NCBI RefSeq assembly: GCF_017312485.1
Contig: NZ_BMBA01000002.1
Coordinates: 186,001-250,000 of the forward strand
Direction: 5' to 3'
DNA from: Clostridium zeae
GTDB lineage: Bacteria; Bacillota; Clostridia; Clostridiales; Clostridiaceae
DNA length: 64,000 nt
Shown here: positions 38,267 through 48,070 of the stretch, one piece after another
Numbering within the stretch: the stretch's first letter is position 1
Layout: each line of letters starts with the position of its first letter
Made by a program: the position numbers and the translations under genes
Notes under the pieces: model-generated
What the model was told of the DNA's origin: nothing
What the model saw: only the letters and a program-made list of their open reading frames with translations
Databases searched by the model: none

Positions 38267-38451
38267 TTACCTCTTCCTCCTTTTTGACCTAATTTCTTTA
38301 TTATGACTATATTATGACTATGATAGAAATATAAACTGTTTATGGTTTTTCTTACTGGTATAAAATACTTTTTATACTCAAAACTATATATTAATTAGTA
38401 TCTTTTTTTGTTGTATTTAATATACTATTGTATATTAATATTTTATATCAT

Positions 38452-38482
38452 TTGACAATTATTATCAAGATGTAATGATAAT
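38452..38482 (+). promoter_or_regulatory. Candidate promoter of the arginase gene
   Basis: TTGACA (38,452), 18-19 base spacer, GATAAT-like -10. About 130 bases before the start codon. Other AT-rich -10 candidates lie closer, so this is tentative. The rest of the 38,267-38,614 gap shows only A/T tracts. Confidence 0.4.
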
Positions 38483-38614
38483 TTTTTAACATATATTTTT
38501 ATAAAAAATTTAAAATAGCATTTTTTTTATTTTTTTTTCAAAAATACTTATATTTTGCAAGAATATAATATATAATCTTTTTTGGCTAACAAAAGATTAT
38601 TGGAGGTGCTTCAT

Positions 38615-39517
38615 ATGAACATTAATTTGATAGGTGTTCCTCTTTTCTATGGATGTGATAGACCAGGCGTAGAATTTGGACCAAATGCCTTAAGAGATAA
38701 CGAATTAAAAACAGTCCTTAGTGTAGATGGTAAACACAAAATTTATGATTTAGGAAATCTATATGTCGAGACCGTTGATGAAAAAGATAAATATACTAAC
38801 CATAGCGTAATGAAGTATTTATCTCCAATAACAGAAGTGAATACTAATTTGGCTCACGTAGTATATAATTCATTAACATCTGATTGTTTTCCTTTTACAG
38901 TAGGTGGTGATCACTCCCTAGGTCTTGGTTCAGTTGCTGGATCAGCAAGATACTTTGGAGATGATTTCGGCGTAATATGGATAGATGCTCATGGTGATAT
39001 AAACACTGACACAACTTCACCAAGCGGAAATGTACATGGTATGCCATTAGCTGCTTCAATGGGACTAGGTTATAAAGATCTTGTAGATATATATTTTGAA
39101 GGAAGAAAAGTTAAGCCATCAAATATATTCATACTTGGAGCAAGAGACTTAGATAAGGGCGAATTAGACCTTATTGAGGAACTTGGACTAAATGTATGGA
39201 CTACTAAAGCTATAAAAGATAAAGGAACAGATAAGGTTATAAGAGAATTTTATGATGCTTTAGACTCTTCTAAAGTAAATAATTTTCATTTAAGCTTTGA
39301 TATAGATTGTTTAGACTCAGCTTTAGTTCCTGGTACTGGTACTCCTGTAAGCGAAGGATTATCGTTAGATGAAGTTACTTCAATTACAGAATCAGTGCTA
39401 TTAACTAAAAAGGTTCGTTCGATGGATTTTGTAGAGTTTAATCCTAAACTAGATATTGAGGATACAACACTAAAAAATTGCCTTAAGATGCTTCAAGTTA
39501 TAGCTGAAAATCTCTAA
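38615..39517 (+). CDS. rocF: Arginase
   Basis: 300 residues from the ATG at 38,615 (GGAGGTG 7 bases upstream). Two-manganese ureohydrolase motifs: GGDHSLG near 99, DAHGDINT near 124 with SPSGNVHGMPLA, and SFDIDCLDSALVPG near 228. The SPSGN-x-HGMPLA string is typical of arginase rather than agmatinase. It splits arginine into ornithine and urea. The usual arginase DAHAD reads DAHGD here. No ornithine genes are adjacent. Terminator follows. Confidence 0.88.
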   Translation: MNINLIGVPLFYGCDRPGVEFGPNALRDNELKTVLSVDGKHKIYDLGNLYVETVDEKDKYTNHSVMKYLSPITEVNTNLAHVVYNSLTSDCFPFTVGGDHSLGLGSVAGSARYFGDDFGVIWIDAHGDINTDTTSPSGNVHGMPLAASMGLGYKDLVDIYFEGRKVKPSNIFILGARDLDKGELDLIEELGLNVWTTKAIKDKGTDKVIREFYDALDSSKVNNFHLSFDIDCLDSALVPGTGTPVSEGLSLDEVTSITESVLLTKKVRSMDFVEFNPKLDIEDTTLKNCLKMLQVIAENL

Positions 39518-39546
39518 TCTCGGATTCATATCCGAGATTTTTTCAT
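39515..39546 (+). terminator. Terminator of the arginase gene
   Basis: AATCTCGGA-TTCATA-TCCGAGATT followed by T6, overlapping the stop codon. Confidence 0.9.
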
Positions 39547-39726
39547 TCTCATTTTTACTAATTTACTGATTAAACTTTTTATTATATTATGTTATTATAT
39601 GATTTATAATTGAAAAACTATCAAATAATTTTTCAAAAAAATAGTCACTAGCTATTTTCCATAATTATTAACGTGTGAATTTAAATATTCATTGAATTTT
39701 CATGGGATGCTATTAGGAGGAAATAA

Positions 39727-40338
39727 ATGAAACTCTTATTTTTTGATACTGAAACAACAAGTATAAGACCAGGTAGTATATGCCAATTAAGTTACATAGT
39801 GGTTGATTCTTCTGTGAAACCACAAACAACCATAGGCAAGAATTTTTTCTTTACAGTAGATCAAATGGATCCAGCTGCAGAAGAGGTTCATGGCTTTTCT
39901 ATGGAAAAATTATATGATTTAAGTAATGGGTTGTATTTTGAAGATTTAGTTGAAGAATTCTATGAAGACTTTATAACAGCGGATTTTGTTATAGGACATA
40001 ATGTGTCTTTTGATATCAAGTTTTTAAAGCATGAATTGTTCGGAATGGGTGAAGACTGGGAACCTCAAAATACCTTTTGTACAATGAATTACTATAAGAA
40101 TGTATGCAAATTATTAAGACCTAACGGTGAGTACAAGAACCCTAAATTAGAAGAACTAATAAAGTTTCTTAATATTACTAAAGAAAAGATTGCGCAAACT
40201 GCAGATAATCTTTTTGAAGGTAGCGGCAATTATCATGATGCACGTTTTGATACTGCAGCCACTTACCTTGCTGTTATTGAAGGTATAAAGCAAAAACATA
40301 TTCCAGCTGGTTACTTTAGTAAAATGATTAATAAATAA
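39727..40338 (+). CDS. DnaQ-like 3'-5' exonuclease
   Basis: 203 residues. All DEDDh residues are visible: FFDTET (Asp/Glu), VIGHNVSFDIKFL (Asp), and NYHDARFDTAATYL (His, Asp). Resembles the epsilon proofreading fold, but as a stand-alone protein, so repair or RNA turnover are equally possible. RBS AGGAGG 6 bases before the ATG. Monocistronic. Confidence 0.9.
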   Translation: MKLLFFDTETTSIRPGSICQLSYIVVDSSVKPQTTIGKNFFFTVDQMDPAAEEVHGFSMEKLYDLSNGLYFEDLVEEFYEDFITADFVIGHNVSFDIKFLKHELFGMGEDWEPQNTFCTMNYYKNVCKLLRPNGEYKNPKLEELIKFLNITKEKIAQTADNLFEGSGNYHDARFDTAATYLAVIEGIKQKHIPAGYFSKMINK

Positions 40339-40343
40339 GAAAT

Positions 40344-40400
40344 GGTTGTCTTAAAATAAATTCTTCATAAAAGAGTTATTTTAGACAACCAGTTTTTATT
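40344..40400 (+). terminator. Terminator of the exonuclease gene
   Basis: GGTTGTCTTAAAATAA / TTATTTTAGACAACC with a 17-base loop, then T5. Confidence 0.85.
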
Positions 40401-40401
40401 T

Positions 40402-40437
40402 GGGCTATTTTTAAGAGTATTGTTTAACAGCACCTTT
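40402..40437. repeat. Possible internally deleted copy of the long inverted repeat
   Basis: GGGCTATTTTTAAGAGTATTG resembles the left end of the 60.5 kb element (AGGCTATGTTTAAGAATATTG). It is joined directly to TTTAACAGCACCTTT, which resembles that element's right end (TTTAACAGCGCCTTT). It abuts the stop of the M48 gene. Confidence 0.45.
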
Positions 40438-41737
40438 ATTTTTCATTTATTATTTTATCGAATTTATAATCTCCCGTCTCCCAAGGCTTATAATCATTGC
40501 TCATATCAATTCGTTCCTTAGGCGTAGGATGATCATAAACCCAAAATTTATAAATTGGATTCACATCATTCATAGATAAATTTGTTTCCATAAATCTAGC
40601 TTCTAGCTTTGCGTTAGTTAGATTATCATGTGTTAGTTCTATTGCAAACTTATCTGCATCCATTTCAATTTTTCTAGAATACCAATTTGTGAGCGGGTCA
40701 GACACTGTGGATAATATTGTGAAAATAAGTATTAGTATAGGTACTGTAGCTAAAGATTTATAATTTCCTATGTTATTTTTGAAAAATCCTACCTTCATCA
40801 CTATACTTTTCGAAATCAAATCTGTAAGCCCCAACAATATTATTGAAAGTATTCCTGACAGTGCTATTGATTTAGGAATATGATTAAGCTTATAATGGCC
40901 TATTTCATGTGCAACTACAGATTGAATTTCTTCTGAACTTAATTGATTCAATGTATTATCCCATATAACTATTCTCTTAGTATTGAATATGCCAGACATA
41001 TATGCATTTAATGCTTTAGTTTCTTTACTCTTATCTACTTCCAATATAGTAACATCACCAATATTGGCCTTTTTAGCTAAGTTTAATATCTCCTGTTTTA
41101 TCTGGACGTTCTGTATAGGCTTAAAATCGTTAAATAAGGGGTCTATAAACACAGGTGCTAATATACTACCTACAAAGCCTACGGGCACTGTAAGAAGCCC
41201 TAAGACTATATACCAGCGTTTAAACTTTATAAATATAATATAAGGAATTATTACAAAGACTATTGTTATAACAAAATTTAAAGCAAAGCTTTTAACATAG
41301 TTTTCACTCCATAAAGAAAATGTTGAGTTAGATATACCTATAAGCTTCAATCTATAAAAAGAACTGAAGAATGATAACGGAATAGATAAAAATAAATCAA
41401 AAAATAAATAAAGTGAAGTTAATTTAATAAGTCTAAGAAATTCATTTCCTTTAAACGAATTTGCCAGCTTCATCGCACCCAAGTATATAAACAAGGCTGG
41501 TATTAAGAATGTTGTAATCAGTCTTATAACTAAAAAGACTTTTGAGAATTGGTAATTTGCTATTGCTCTTTCTGAGGAGTTAGGAACCTGTACTTTGTTA
41601 TCAGATACCTTATACTCCACCTTATTACTAGCCTTAAGTTGTGGTTTCACACTTAATTCTGTAGCAAAAGTTAAAATGCACGTTATAAAAAACATAAAAA
41701 TGCATATTATAATAGTATTGAGTAAAAATTTTTTCAT
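40436..41737 (-). CDS. M48 family metallopeptidase (Ste24/CAAX-protease-like)
   Basis: 433 residues from the ATG at 41,737, with GGAGGG about 10 bases upstream; a longer reading exists but has no site. N-terminal signal/anchor, four or more further helices, and zinc motif VAHEIGHYKLNH near 276. Third ligand Glu in EMDADKFAIEL near 365. The layout follows Ste24/CAAX prenyl protease 1, although bacteria lack prenylated substrates, so quality control of membrane proteins is the likely role. Divergent from rubredoxin. Confidence 0.92.
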   Translation of the reverse strand: MKKFLLNTIIICIFMFFITCILTFATELSVKPQLKASNKVEYKVSDNKVQVPNSSERAIANYQFSKVFLVIRLITTFLIPALFIYLGAMKLANSFKGNEFLRLIKLTSLYLFFDLFLSIPLSFFSSFYRLKLIGISNSTFSLWSENYVKSFALNFVITIVFVIIPYIIFIKFKRWYIVLGLLTVPVGFVGSILAPVFIDPLFNDFKPIQNVQIKQEILNLAKKANIGDVTILEVDKSKETKALNAYMSGIFNTKRIVIWDNTLNQLSSEEIQSVVAHEIGHYKLNHIPKSIALSGILSIILLGLTDLISKSIVMKVGFFKNNIGNYKSLATVPILILIFTILSTVSDPLTNWYSRKIEMDADKFAIELTHDNLTNAKLEARFMETNLSMNDVNPIYKFWVYDHPTPKERIDMSNDYKPWETGDYKFDKIINEK

Positions 41738-41896
41738 TACTAAGCCTCCCTCCATTACTATTATTATAGTATAAAATCTGCTAATTATGAAAAAATATAC
41801 TTGATTTATTGTTTTCATATGATATAATAATATTGAATTAATTAATAATTATTATTTGTTAATAACACTTTATATAAATTTAGGAGGTAATTTAAG

Positions 41897-42058
41897 ATGA
41901 AAAGTTTTGTTTGTGATGTATGTGGTTATGTTTATGATCCAGCTATAGGTGATGAAGACAACGGAGTAGCTCCTGGAACTTCTTTTGAAGATATTCCAGA
42001 AGATTGGTTATGTCCACTATGCGGAGTTGGTAAAGATCAATTTTCAGTAGTTGAATAA
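41897..42058 (+). CDS. Rubredoxin
   Basis: 53 residues. Two knuckles [10 protein letters not shown] and CPLCGVGK hold one iron. PEDWLCP is the usual family string. It is a small cytosolic electron carrier, often feeding flavodiiron proteins, rubrerythrin or superoxide reductase in the oxygen defence of anaerobes. RBS AGGAGG 8 bases before the ATG. Monocistronic with a terminator. Confidence 0.97.
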   Translation: MKSFVCDVCGYVYDPAIGDEDNGVAPGTSFEDIPEDWLCPLCGVGKDQFSVVE

Positions 42059-42069
42059 TAATCACTAAG

Positions 42070-42103
42070 GAAAAAAAGCTCTATCTAAAATAGGGCTTTT
42101 TTC
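42070..42103 (+). terminator. Terminator of the rubredoxin gene
   Basis: AAAAAAAGC-T-CTAT / ATAG-G-GCTTTTTT with a 5-base loop. Confidence 0.88.
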
Positions 42104-42147
42104 TTTTTCCATTAAATTTCAACGGTATGAACAAATTTAACTAAACT

Positions 42148-42184
42148 AAAAACGCCAAGGTTTATATTCCTTGACGTTTTTTTA
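42148..42184 (-). terminator. Terminator of pflA
   Basis: AAAAACG-C-CAAGG / CCTTG-A-CGTTTTT; it overlaps the last codons of pflA and is followed by A/T-rich sequence on both sides. Confidence 0.8.
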
Positions 42185-42896
42185 GACTTTCATTTATTTT
42201 GTCTTGCCATTGTTTTGTATATTCTTTGTTCATAGGCTTTACATCCTTAAGCCTATAATTGATATTCATTATTTCGTATTTGTTTACACCCAATACATGG
42301 TAAGGAAGTAATTCTACCTTTTCTACGTTACGAATATTCATTATATATTTAGAAAGTTCTTCCAGATGTTCTTCACTATCAGTCATACCTGGCACCACAA
42401 CATGCCTTATCCACATTTTCTTTTCTAATCTTTGTGCTACTTCCAAAAACTTTAAGGATTCATCAATGTTAGATAATGTTAATTCCTTATATTTTTCTTT
42501 TTTAATATGCTTTACATCAAATAATATTAAATCAACATAGTTTAATATTTCTTCATAATTTCCTAGTCCATATCCTGCTGTATCTAATGCTGTGTGTATT
42601 CCGTTTTCCTTACATAGCCTTAAGCACTCTATTAAAAATTCTGGCTGTAATAGCGGCTCACCACCTGAGAACGTCACTCCGCCTCCTGATTTTGAAAAAT
42701 ACGGTTTAAATCTCAATATTTTTTTAATCAGTTCTTCAGCACTTATTTCAGTTCCACTGCCTTTTTCAGCCCATGTGTCTGGATTATGACAATAAGCACA
42801 TCTTAGTTTACACCCCTGAAAAAAGACTACTACTCTTATTCCAGGTCCATCTACAAGCCCCATCGATTCTATTGAATGAATTGTTCCTTTTATCAT
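42162..42896 (-). CDS. pflA: Pyruvate formate-lyase activating enzyme
   Basis: 244 residues from the ATG at 42,896 (GAGGAG 7 bases upstream). Radical SAM cluster cysteines C29-x3-C33-x2-C36 in FQGCKLRCAYCHNPDTW, followed by GGGVTFSGGEPLLQ. It abstracts the hydrogen that creates the glycyl radical on PflB. It follows pflB by about 140 bases with a hairpin between, so it is transcribed with pflB by readthrough or has its own promoter. Confidence 0.97.
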   Translation of the reverse strand: MIKGTIHSIESMGLVDGPGIRVVVFFQGCKLRCAYCHNPDTWAEKGSGTEISAEELIKKILRFKPYFSKSGGGVTFSGGEPLLQPEFLIECLRLCKENGIHTALDTAGYGLGNYEEILNYVDLILFDVKHIKKEKYKELTLSNIDESLKFLEVAQRLEKKMWIRHVVVPGMTDSEEHLEELSKYIMNIRNVEKVELLPYHVLGVNKYEIMNINYRLKDVKPMNKEYTKQWQDKINESLKKRQGI

Positions 42897-43003
42897 ACTC
42901 ATTCTCCTCTCTTTCATGATACCATTGGGTATTTATGTGAAACTAATTCAAATTTAACCCCATACATGAAATGACTTGTCAAAAAACTATCAATTCTTTT
43001 TAA

Positions 43004-43031
43004 TAAAGGAAGCTCTACCGAGCTTCCTTAA
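43004..43031 (-). terminator. Hairpin between pflB and pflA
   Basis: AAGGAAGCTC-GGTA-GAGCTTCCTT (minus strand) with only a weak U-tract, so it may allow readthrough into pflA. Confidence 0.7.
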
Positions 43032-43037
43032 ATTATA

Positions 43038-45263
43038 CTATAAACTTTCGTGGAATGTTCTGCTTATAACTTCTAATTGTTGGTTTCTTGTTAATCTATT
43101 AAAGTTAACAGCATATCCAGATACTCTAATTGTTAATGTTGGGTATTTTTCTGGATGATCCATAGCGTCTACTAGAGTTTCTCTATTAAACACATTAACA
43201 TTTAAGTGGTGTGCTCCTTGTGAGAAATATCCATCCATAACTGATACAAGATTTTCTACTCTTAAATCAGCTTCTTTACCTAATGCATCTGGTACTATTG
43301 AGAATGTATTTGATACACCATCTTCACAATATGGAGTATATGGAATCTTAGCTACTGAGTTCAATGATGCTAACGCTCCATTTGCATCTCTACCATGCAT
43401 TGGATTTGCTCCTGGTGCAAAAGCTTCTCCTGCTTTTCTTCCATCAGGTGTAGCTCCTGTCTTCTTACCATAAACCACGTTTGAAGTTATAGTAAGTACT
43501 GATAAAGTATGCTTAGCATCTCTGTATAATGGGTGTCTCTTAAGCTCAGTTGAGAATTTTTCAACTAATTGAACAGCTAAATCATCTACCTTATCATCAT
43601 CATTTCCGTATTTAGGGAAATCACCTTCGATTTCAAAATCAACTGCAATACCATTCTCTCTTATTGGTTTAACCTTAGCATATTTTATAGCACTTAATGA
43701 GTCTACTGCAACTGATAGACCAGCTATACCAAAGGCCATTAATCTTCCTACTTCTGTATCATGTAAAGCCATTTGACCTGCTTCATAAGCGTATTTATCA
43801 TGCATGTAGTGAATTACATTCATAGTATCAACATAAAGCTTAGCTACATATTCTAAAACCTTATTATAGTTTTCTTTTACCTTTTCAAAATCAAGTACTG
43901 CATCTGTAATTGGCTCAAGTCCTTTAATTACTACAGTTCCTTTCTTTTCATCTACACCGCCGTTTATAGCATATAATAGTGCTTTAGCTAAATTACATCT
44001 AGCTCCAAAGAATTGCATTTGCTTTCCAACCTTCATTGCAGAAACACAGCAAGCTATTGCGTAGTCATCTCCGTATATAGGTCTCATTACATCATCATTT
44101 TCATATTGAATTGAATCTGTAAGGATTGACATTTCAGCGCAATACTTTTTAAAGTTTTCAGGAAGCTTTTCTGACCAAAGTATTGTTAAGTTTGGTTCTG
44201 GAGAAGTTCCAAGATTGATTAGTGTATGAAGATATCTAAAGGAGTTCTTTGTAACTAATGGCTTACCATTAATCCCAACACCACCTATTGATTCAGTAAC
44301 CCAAGTTGGATCTCCTGCAAATAATTCGTTATATTCTGGAGTTCTTAAGTGTCTTACAAGTCTTAATTTGATTATAAATTGATCTATAATTTCTTGAGCT
44401 TCTTCTTCAGTTATTATGCCGTTTCTTAAATCTCTTTCTATATAGATATCTAAGAAAGTACTAGTTCTTCCTAGTGACATTGCAGCCCCGTTGTTTTCTT
44501 TAATTGCTGCTAAGTAAGCTAAATAAACTGCTTGAACTGCTTCTTTTGCATTTGCTGAAGGTACTGATAAATCAACGCCATATCTAGCTGCCATTGACTT
44601 AATATCCTTAAGTGCTCTTATTTGTTCTGAAACTTCTTCTCTTTTTCTTATTAACTCATCTAAGAAGTCACCTTTTAACTCTTTTAGATCCTTCTTCTTT
44701 TCTTCTATTAAATAATCAATACCATAAAGTGCAACTCTTCTATAGTCACCAATTATTCTACCTCTTCCGTAAGCATCAGGAAGTCCAGTTAAAAGTCCTG
44801 CTGATCTAGCAGCTCTTGTTTCATCACTATATGCATCAAAAACACCTTGATTGTGAGTCTTTCTATACTTAGGGAAATTTTCAGTTATATCTTTATCTAA
44901 CTCATAACCATACGCCTCTAAAGATTGTTCTACCATTCTAAATCCACCAAATGGATTTACTATTCTCTTAAGTGGTGCATCTGTTTGTAATCCAACGATT
45001 ACTTCGTTATCTTTATCTATATATCCTGGTTCATAGTTATCTATGCCTGAAACTCTATCAGTAGCTACATCTATAATACCTTTTTTAATTTCTTCAACTA
45101 TAAGATTACTTGAGATTTCCCAAACCTTTTTTGTTTTATCTGTTGGAGCAGCTAAAAAGCTTTTATCTCCTTCAAATAATGTATAGTTCTTTTGAATAAA
45201 GTTTCTTACGTCAATCTTTTCTTGCCATGTACCTGCTTTAAAATCATCCCATTGTTTATACAT
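43038..45263 (-). CDS. pflB: Formate C-acetyltransferase (pyruvate formate-lyase)
   Basis: 741 residues. Active-site pair Cys405-Cys406 in [11 protein letters not shown], and the glycyl radical site Gly716 in RVSGYAVNF near the C-terminus. It converts pyruvate and CoA to acetyl-CoA and formate under anaerobic conditions. In clostridia it mainly supplies one-carbon units and extra acetyl-CoA beside ferredoxin oxidoreductase. RBS AAGGAGG. The upstream gap contains imperfect inverted repeats that may be operators. Confidence 0.98.
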   Translation of the reverse strand: MYKQWDDFKAGTWQEKIDVRNFIQKNYTLFEGDKSFLAAPTDKTKKVWEISSNLIVEEIKKGIIDVATDRVSGIDNYEPGYIDKDNEVIVGLQTDAPLKRIVNPFGGFRMVEQSLEAYGYELDKDITENFPKYRKTHNQGVFDAYSDETRAARSAGLLTGLPDAYGRGRIIGDYRRVALYGIDYLIEEKKKDLKELKGDFLDELIRKREEVSEQIRALKDIKSMAARYGVDLSVPSANAKEAVQAVYLAYLAAIKENNGAAMSLGRTSTFLDIYIERDLRNGIITEEEAQEIIDQFIIKLRLVRHLRTPEYNELFAGDPTWVTESIGGVGINGKPLVTKNSFRYLHTLINLGTSPEPNLTILWSEKLPENFKKYCAEMSILTDSIQYENDDVMRPIYGDDYAIACCVSAMKVGKQMQFFGARCNLAKALLYAINGGVDEKKGTVVIKGLEPITDAVLDFEKVKENYNKVLEYVAKLYVDTMNVIHYMHDKYAYEAGQMALHDTEVGRLMAFGIAGLSVAVDSLSAIKYAKVKPIRENGIAVDFEIEGDFPKYGNDDDKVDDLAVQLVEKFSTELKRHPLYRDAKHTLSVLTITSNVVYGKKTGATPDGRKAGEAFAPGANPMHGRDANGALASLNSVAKIPYTPYCEDGVSNTFSIVPDALGKEADLRVENLVSVMDGYFSQGAHHLNVNVFNRETLVDAMDHPEKYPTLTIRVSGYAVNFNRLTRNQQLEVISRTFHESL

Positions 45264-45654
45264 GAAAATCCTCCTTGCTGTAGCTTTATTGCTACATTAA
45301 AAGTTCTATTTATATCATAAAATATGTATTTGATCTTGTAAAAATATTATACCATATTAGTATACATTTGTTAAGAGATTATTTCACTTGATATGTATTT
45401 TCATTTACCTTTTTTATTATTTTATTTAATTTTAAGTTATATACATGATAATTTTAAAAAAATATCTCATATTTTATATTAAACAGATCATATATCGCTT
45501 AATACTTTGTTTATTTTTTAACGATATATTTTATAACAACTTCAAATTGTTGTAATAGTTATTATTTTAACACAAACATTTTTTGCTAATTTAATAATAA
45601 AGTTCGTATTTACACTTTAATAATAAATTATTAAATCAAATATTGCAAGAGAAA
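45264..45654. promoter_or_regulatory. pflB upstream region with inverted repeats
   Basis: AT-rich. Two imperfect palindromes stand out: ATATCG-C-TTAA ... TTAACGATAT at about 45,492-45,529, and ACAAC-TTCAAATT-GTTGT at 45,537-45,554. Either could bind a redox or carbon regulator of pfl, but neither matches a consensus I can name. No ORF. Confidence 0.4.
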
Positions 45655-45687
45655 GAGGATACATTTTCTTTTAAAAATCGCATCCTC
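45655..45687 (-). terminator. Terminator of the pyr operon
   Basis: GAGGAT-GCG-ATTTT / AGAAAAT-GT-ATCCTC (minus strand) followed by CTTTCTCTT, about 20 bases past pyrE. Confidence 0.75.
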
Positions 45688-45707
45688 AATTGGAACTACT
45701 TTCATGA

Positions 45708-46268
45708 TTATTTTATATTTCTACTTCCAGGCTTTATATATGGTATGCCTTCCTTACATAATGGGCATTCATCTTTCTCGTAAGACTCAATCTCTAATTT
45801 TATCGCACTATACATAGGATAATCAGTTACTTTTGATGTAGTTCTATCAACTATACATACCACCGCTACTACTTCACCGCCAAAACTTTCTACAACCTTT
45901 GCAGCTTCCTTGAAGGATTTGCCTGTTGTAACTACATCTTCTGTTATAACCACTTTTTGTCCAGGCTTTATAGAAAAGCCTCTTCTTAGTGTCATTTCCC
46001 CATTTTCTCTTTCTGTGAAAATTGCTGGTTTCTTCATTTGTCTTCCTAATTCATAGGCTACTATAACCCCTCCCATAGCAGGTCCTACAACTAAGTCGAA
46101 CTCAATATTTGAAAGCTGATTCGCAACAACACTTAATACTTTTTCTGCTTTATCAGGATGTTGTAGTAACTTTGCACACTGACAATATCTATTAGAATGC
46201 TTACCCGATGAAAGTAAAAAATGTCCTTCTAGTAGTGCTTCAACTTCTTTTAATATTTCTAAAACCAT
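45708..46268 (-). CDS. pyrE: Orotate phosphoribosyltransferase
   Basis: 186 residues. PRPP-binding loop [13 protein letters not shown] near 105-117, and [16 protein letters not shown]. It joins orotate and PRPP to give OMP. The C-terminus has CPLCKEG, a two-Cys tail seen in some clostridial and archaeal forms. Last gene of the pyr operon, separated from pyrD by about 150 bases that contain a copy of the intergenic repeat. Confidence 0.97.
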   Translation of the reverse strand: MVLEILKEVEALLEGHFLLSSGKHSNRYCQCAKLLQHPDKAEKVLSVVANQLSNIEFDLVVGPAMGGVIVAYELGRQMKKPAIFTERENGEMTLRRGFSIKPGQKVVITEDVVTTGKSFKEAAKVVESFGGEVVAVVCIVDRTTSKVTDYPMYSAIKLEIESYEKDECPLCKEGIPYIKPGSRNIK

Positions 46269-46344
46269 AATTTCTTATCTCCTTTTAATTAAAAATTGTA
46301 ACTAAAAAATATTTAACTTAATTTATTTATAATTTAAAAATTTT

Positions 46345-46409
46345 ATCATCATATTAATTCTTTGCGTAAGCTCATTAAAGCATCGGATGTATAACCACTT
46401 AATTTCAAG
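46345..46409. repeat. Long inverted repeat family, right-end fragment inside the pyr operon
   Basis: Carries ATATTAATTCTTTGCG, AGCTCATTAAAGCAT and ATAACCACTTAATTTCAAG, matching 56,808-56,867 at nearly every base. The left arm is missing. It sits between pyrE and pyrD, ending 11 bases from the pyrD stop. Confidence 0.8.
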
Positions 46410-46420
46410 TACCATACCCT

Positions 46421-47317
46421 TTAGATGATTCCTATTATCTCATTGATATTTTTAATTCCCTGAGCTTTTAGGAATTTCTCTATTTCTTCAATTATTTCTG
46501 GCGCTGCTGTTGGATTTACGAAGTTTACGGTTCCTATTTGAACCGCCTTAGCTCCTGCCATTAAGAATTCTATAGCATCGTTGGCATTCATGATTCCTCC
46601 TAATCCAACTACAGGTATATCCACTGCTTTAGAAACTTCATACACCATTCTAAGTGCAATAGGTTTTATTGCTGGGCCTGAAAGTCCTGCAAAAGTATTA
46701 TTAAAAACTGGTTTTCTTTTATTTATGTCTATTGCCATGCCTTTTACAGTATTTATTAATGATAGTGAATCAGCTCCAGCTTTTGCACAGCTTAAGGCCA
46801 TTTCAACAATATCTTCAGCATTTGGTGACAGTTTCACCATTAAGGGCTTCTTCGTAACCTTTCTTACTTTAGATACAACATCATATGCCACCTCTGCTTT
46901 AATACCAAAAGCCATACCTCCAGATTTAACATTTGGACATGATATATTTAGCTCAATCATATCTATATCAGTTTTATCTAGTTTCTCAGCACCTTTTTCA
47001 TAATCTTCAACAGTACTTCCACCTAAATTAGCTATTATATTGGTATTCAAAAGTCTCATCTTAGGTAAAACTTCAGTTATAAATGAATCTACCCCTGGGT
47101 TTTGCAAACCAACACTATTCATCATACCAGCTTCCGTTTCAAACACTCTTATTCCATCATTACCTTGTCTGCTATTTAATGTTAGACCTTTAGAACTTAT
47201 GCCTCCTAAAATTCCTACGTCATAAAAATCTCCATATTCTTCTCCAAAACCATATGTGCCTGAAGCAGCAATAATTGGATTTTTAAAATCTATCCCATTT
47301 ATATTCACTTGTAGCAT
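46421..47317 (-). CDS. pyrD: Dihydroorotate dehydrogenase B, catalytic subunit
   Basis: 298 residues. FMN TIM barrel with [31 protein letters not shown] (the class 1B catalytic Cys), KLSPNAEDI and [11 protein letters not shown]. It pairs with PyrK to oxidise dihydroorotate with NAD+. RBS AGGAGG. It follows pyrK by 12 bases. Confidence 0.97.
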   Translation of the reverse strand: MLQVNINGIDFKNPIIAASGTYGFGEEYGDFYDVGILGGISSKGLTLNSRQGNDGIRVFETEAGMMNSVGLQNPGVDSFITEVLPKMRLLNTNIIANLGGSTVEDYEKGAEKLDKTDIDMIELNISCPNVKSGGMAFGIKAEVAYDVVSKVRKVTKKPLMVKLSPNAEDIVEMALSCAKAGADSLSLINTVKGMAIDINKRKPVFNNTFAGLSGPAIKPIALRMVYEVSKAVDIPVVGLGGIMNANDAIEFLMAGAKAVQIGTVNFVNPTAAPEIIEEIEKFLKAQGIKNINEIIGII

Positions 47318-47329
47318 AGCTTCATCCTC

Positions 47330-48070
47330 CTAAAGTTCTAGATCATGACCATTAAACACAGGGCCATCTTTGCAAGTTCTTTTGTTACCTTCTTTTGTTT
47401 TGCAGGTACATACAAGACACGCTCCCACACCACAAGCCATATGTTTTTCCATAGATGCATATATATCTACATTATTTGCTTTTGCTCCATCAATTACCTT
47501 TTTCATCATTACCTCTGGTCCACAGCATAATACTGTATCGTACTTTGAGTAATCTATAATTTCTGTTACAAAGCCTTTGTGTCCATAGGTTCCTTTATCC
47601 GTAGCTAAGAATACTTCATCTACAAAATCATTTAATTCTTCAATTAAGTAAATGTCATCTCTAAAGCCTGCATATAAATCTATAATTTCTGAAATCCCTT
47701 TATTCTTTATAATCTTAGACAACTGAAGCATTGGAGCTATTCCTATTCCTCCAGCAACTAATGCAACCTTACCATACTGCTTATTTTCATCGAATCCGTT
47801 CCCTAAAGGACCAATTACCTCTATAAATTCATCTCTTTTTAGCTCTTTAAACTCTTCAGTACCTTTTCCTACTACAGCATATAAGAATGATATAACACCA
47901 TCTCTTTTTTCACAGATTGATATAGGCCTTCCAAGAAGGGCTTTTTTAGGTTTTAACATATAAAATTGGCCCGAAACTATATCATCATCACAAGCTAAGG
48001 AAATCTTATAAATGTTACTTACTAAGTTTACATTATCTATTATCTTAACTTTTTTATAGTTAGCCTTCAT
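47330..48070 (-). CDS. pyrK: Dihydroorotate dehydrogenase B, electron transfer subunit
   Basis: 246 residues from the ATG at 48,070 (GGAGG 6 bases upstream). FAD/NAD-binding ferredoxin-reductase fold: LLGRPISI near 50, VAGGIGIAPM near 108, and a C-terminal 2Fe-2S site CGVGACLVC with later Cys in KRTCKDGP. Its start overlaps the end of pyrF by 11 bases, suggesting coupled translation. Confidence 0.97.
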   Translation of the reverse strand: MKANYKKVKIIDNVNLVSNIYKISLACDDDIVSGQFYMLKPKKALLGRPISICEKRDGVISFLYAVVGKGTEEFKELKRDEFIEVIGPLGNGFDENKQYGKVALVAGGIGIAPMLQLSKIIKNKGISEIIDLYAGFRDDIYLIEELNDFVDEVFLATDKGTYGHKGFVTEIIDYSKYDTVLCCGPEVMMKKVIDGAKANNVDIYASMEKHMACGVGACLVCTCKTKEGNKRTCKDGPVFNGHDLEL

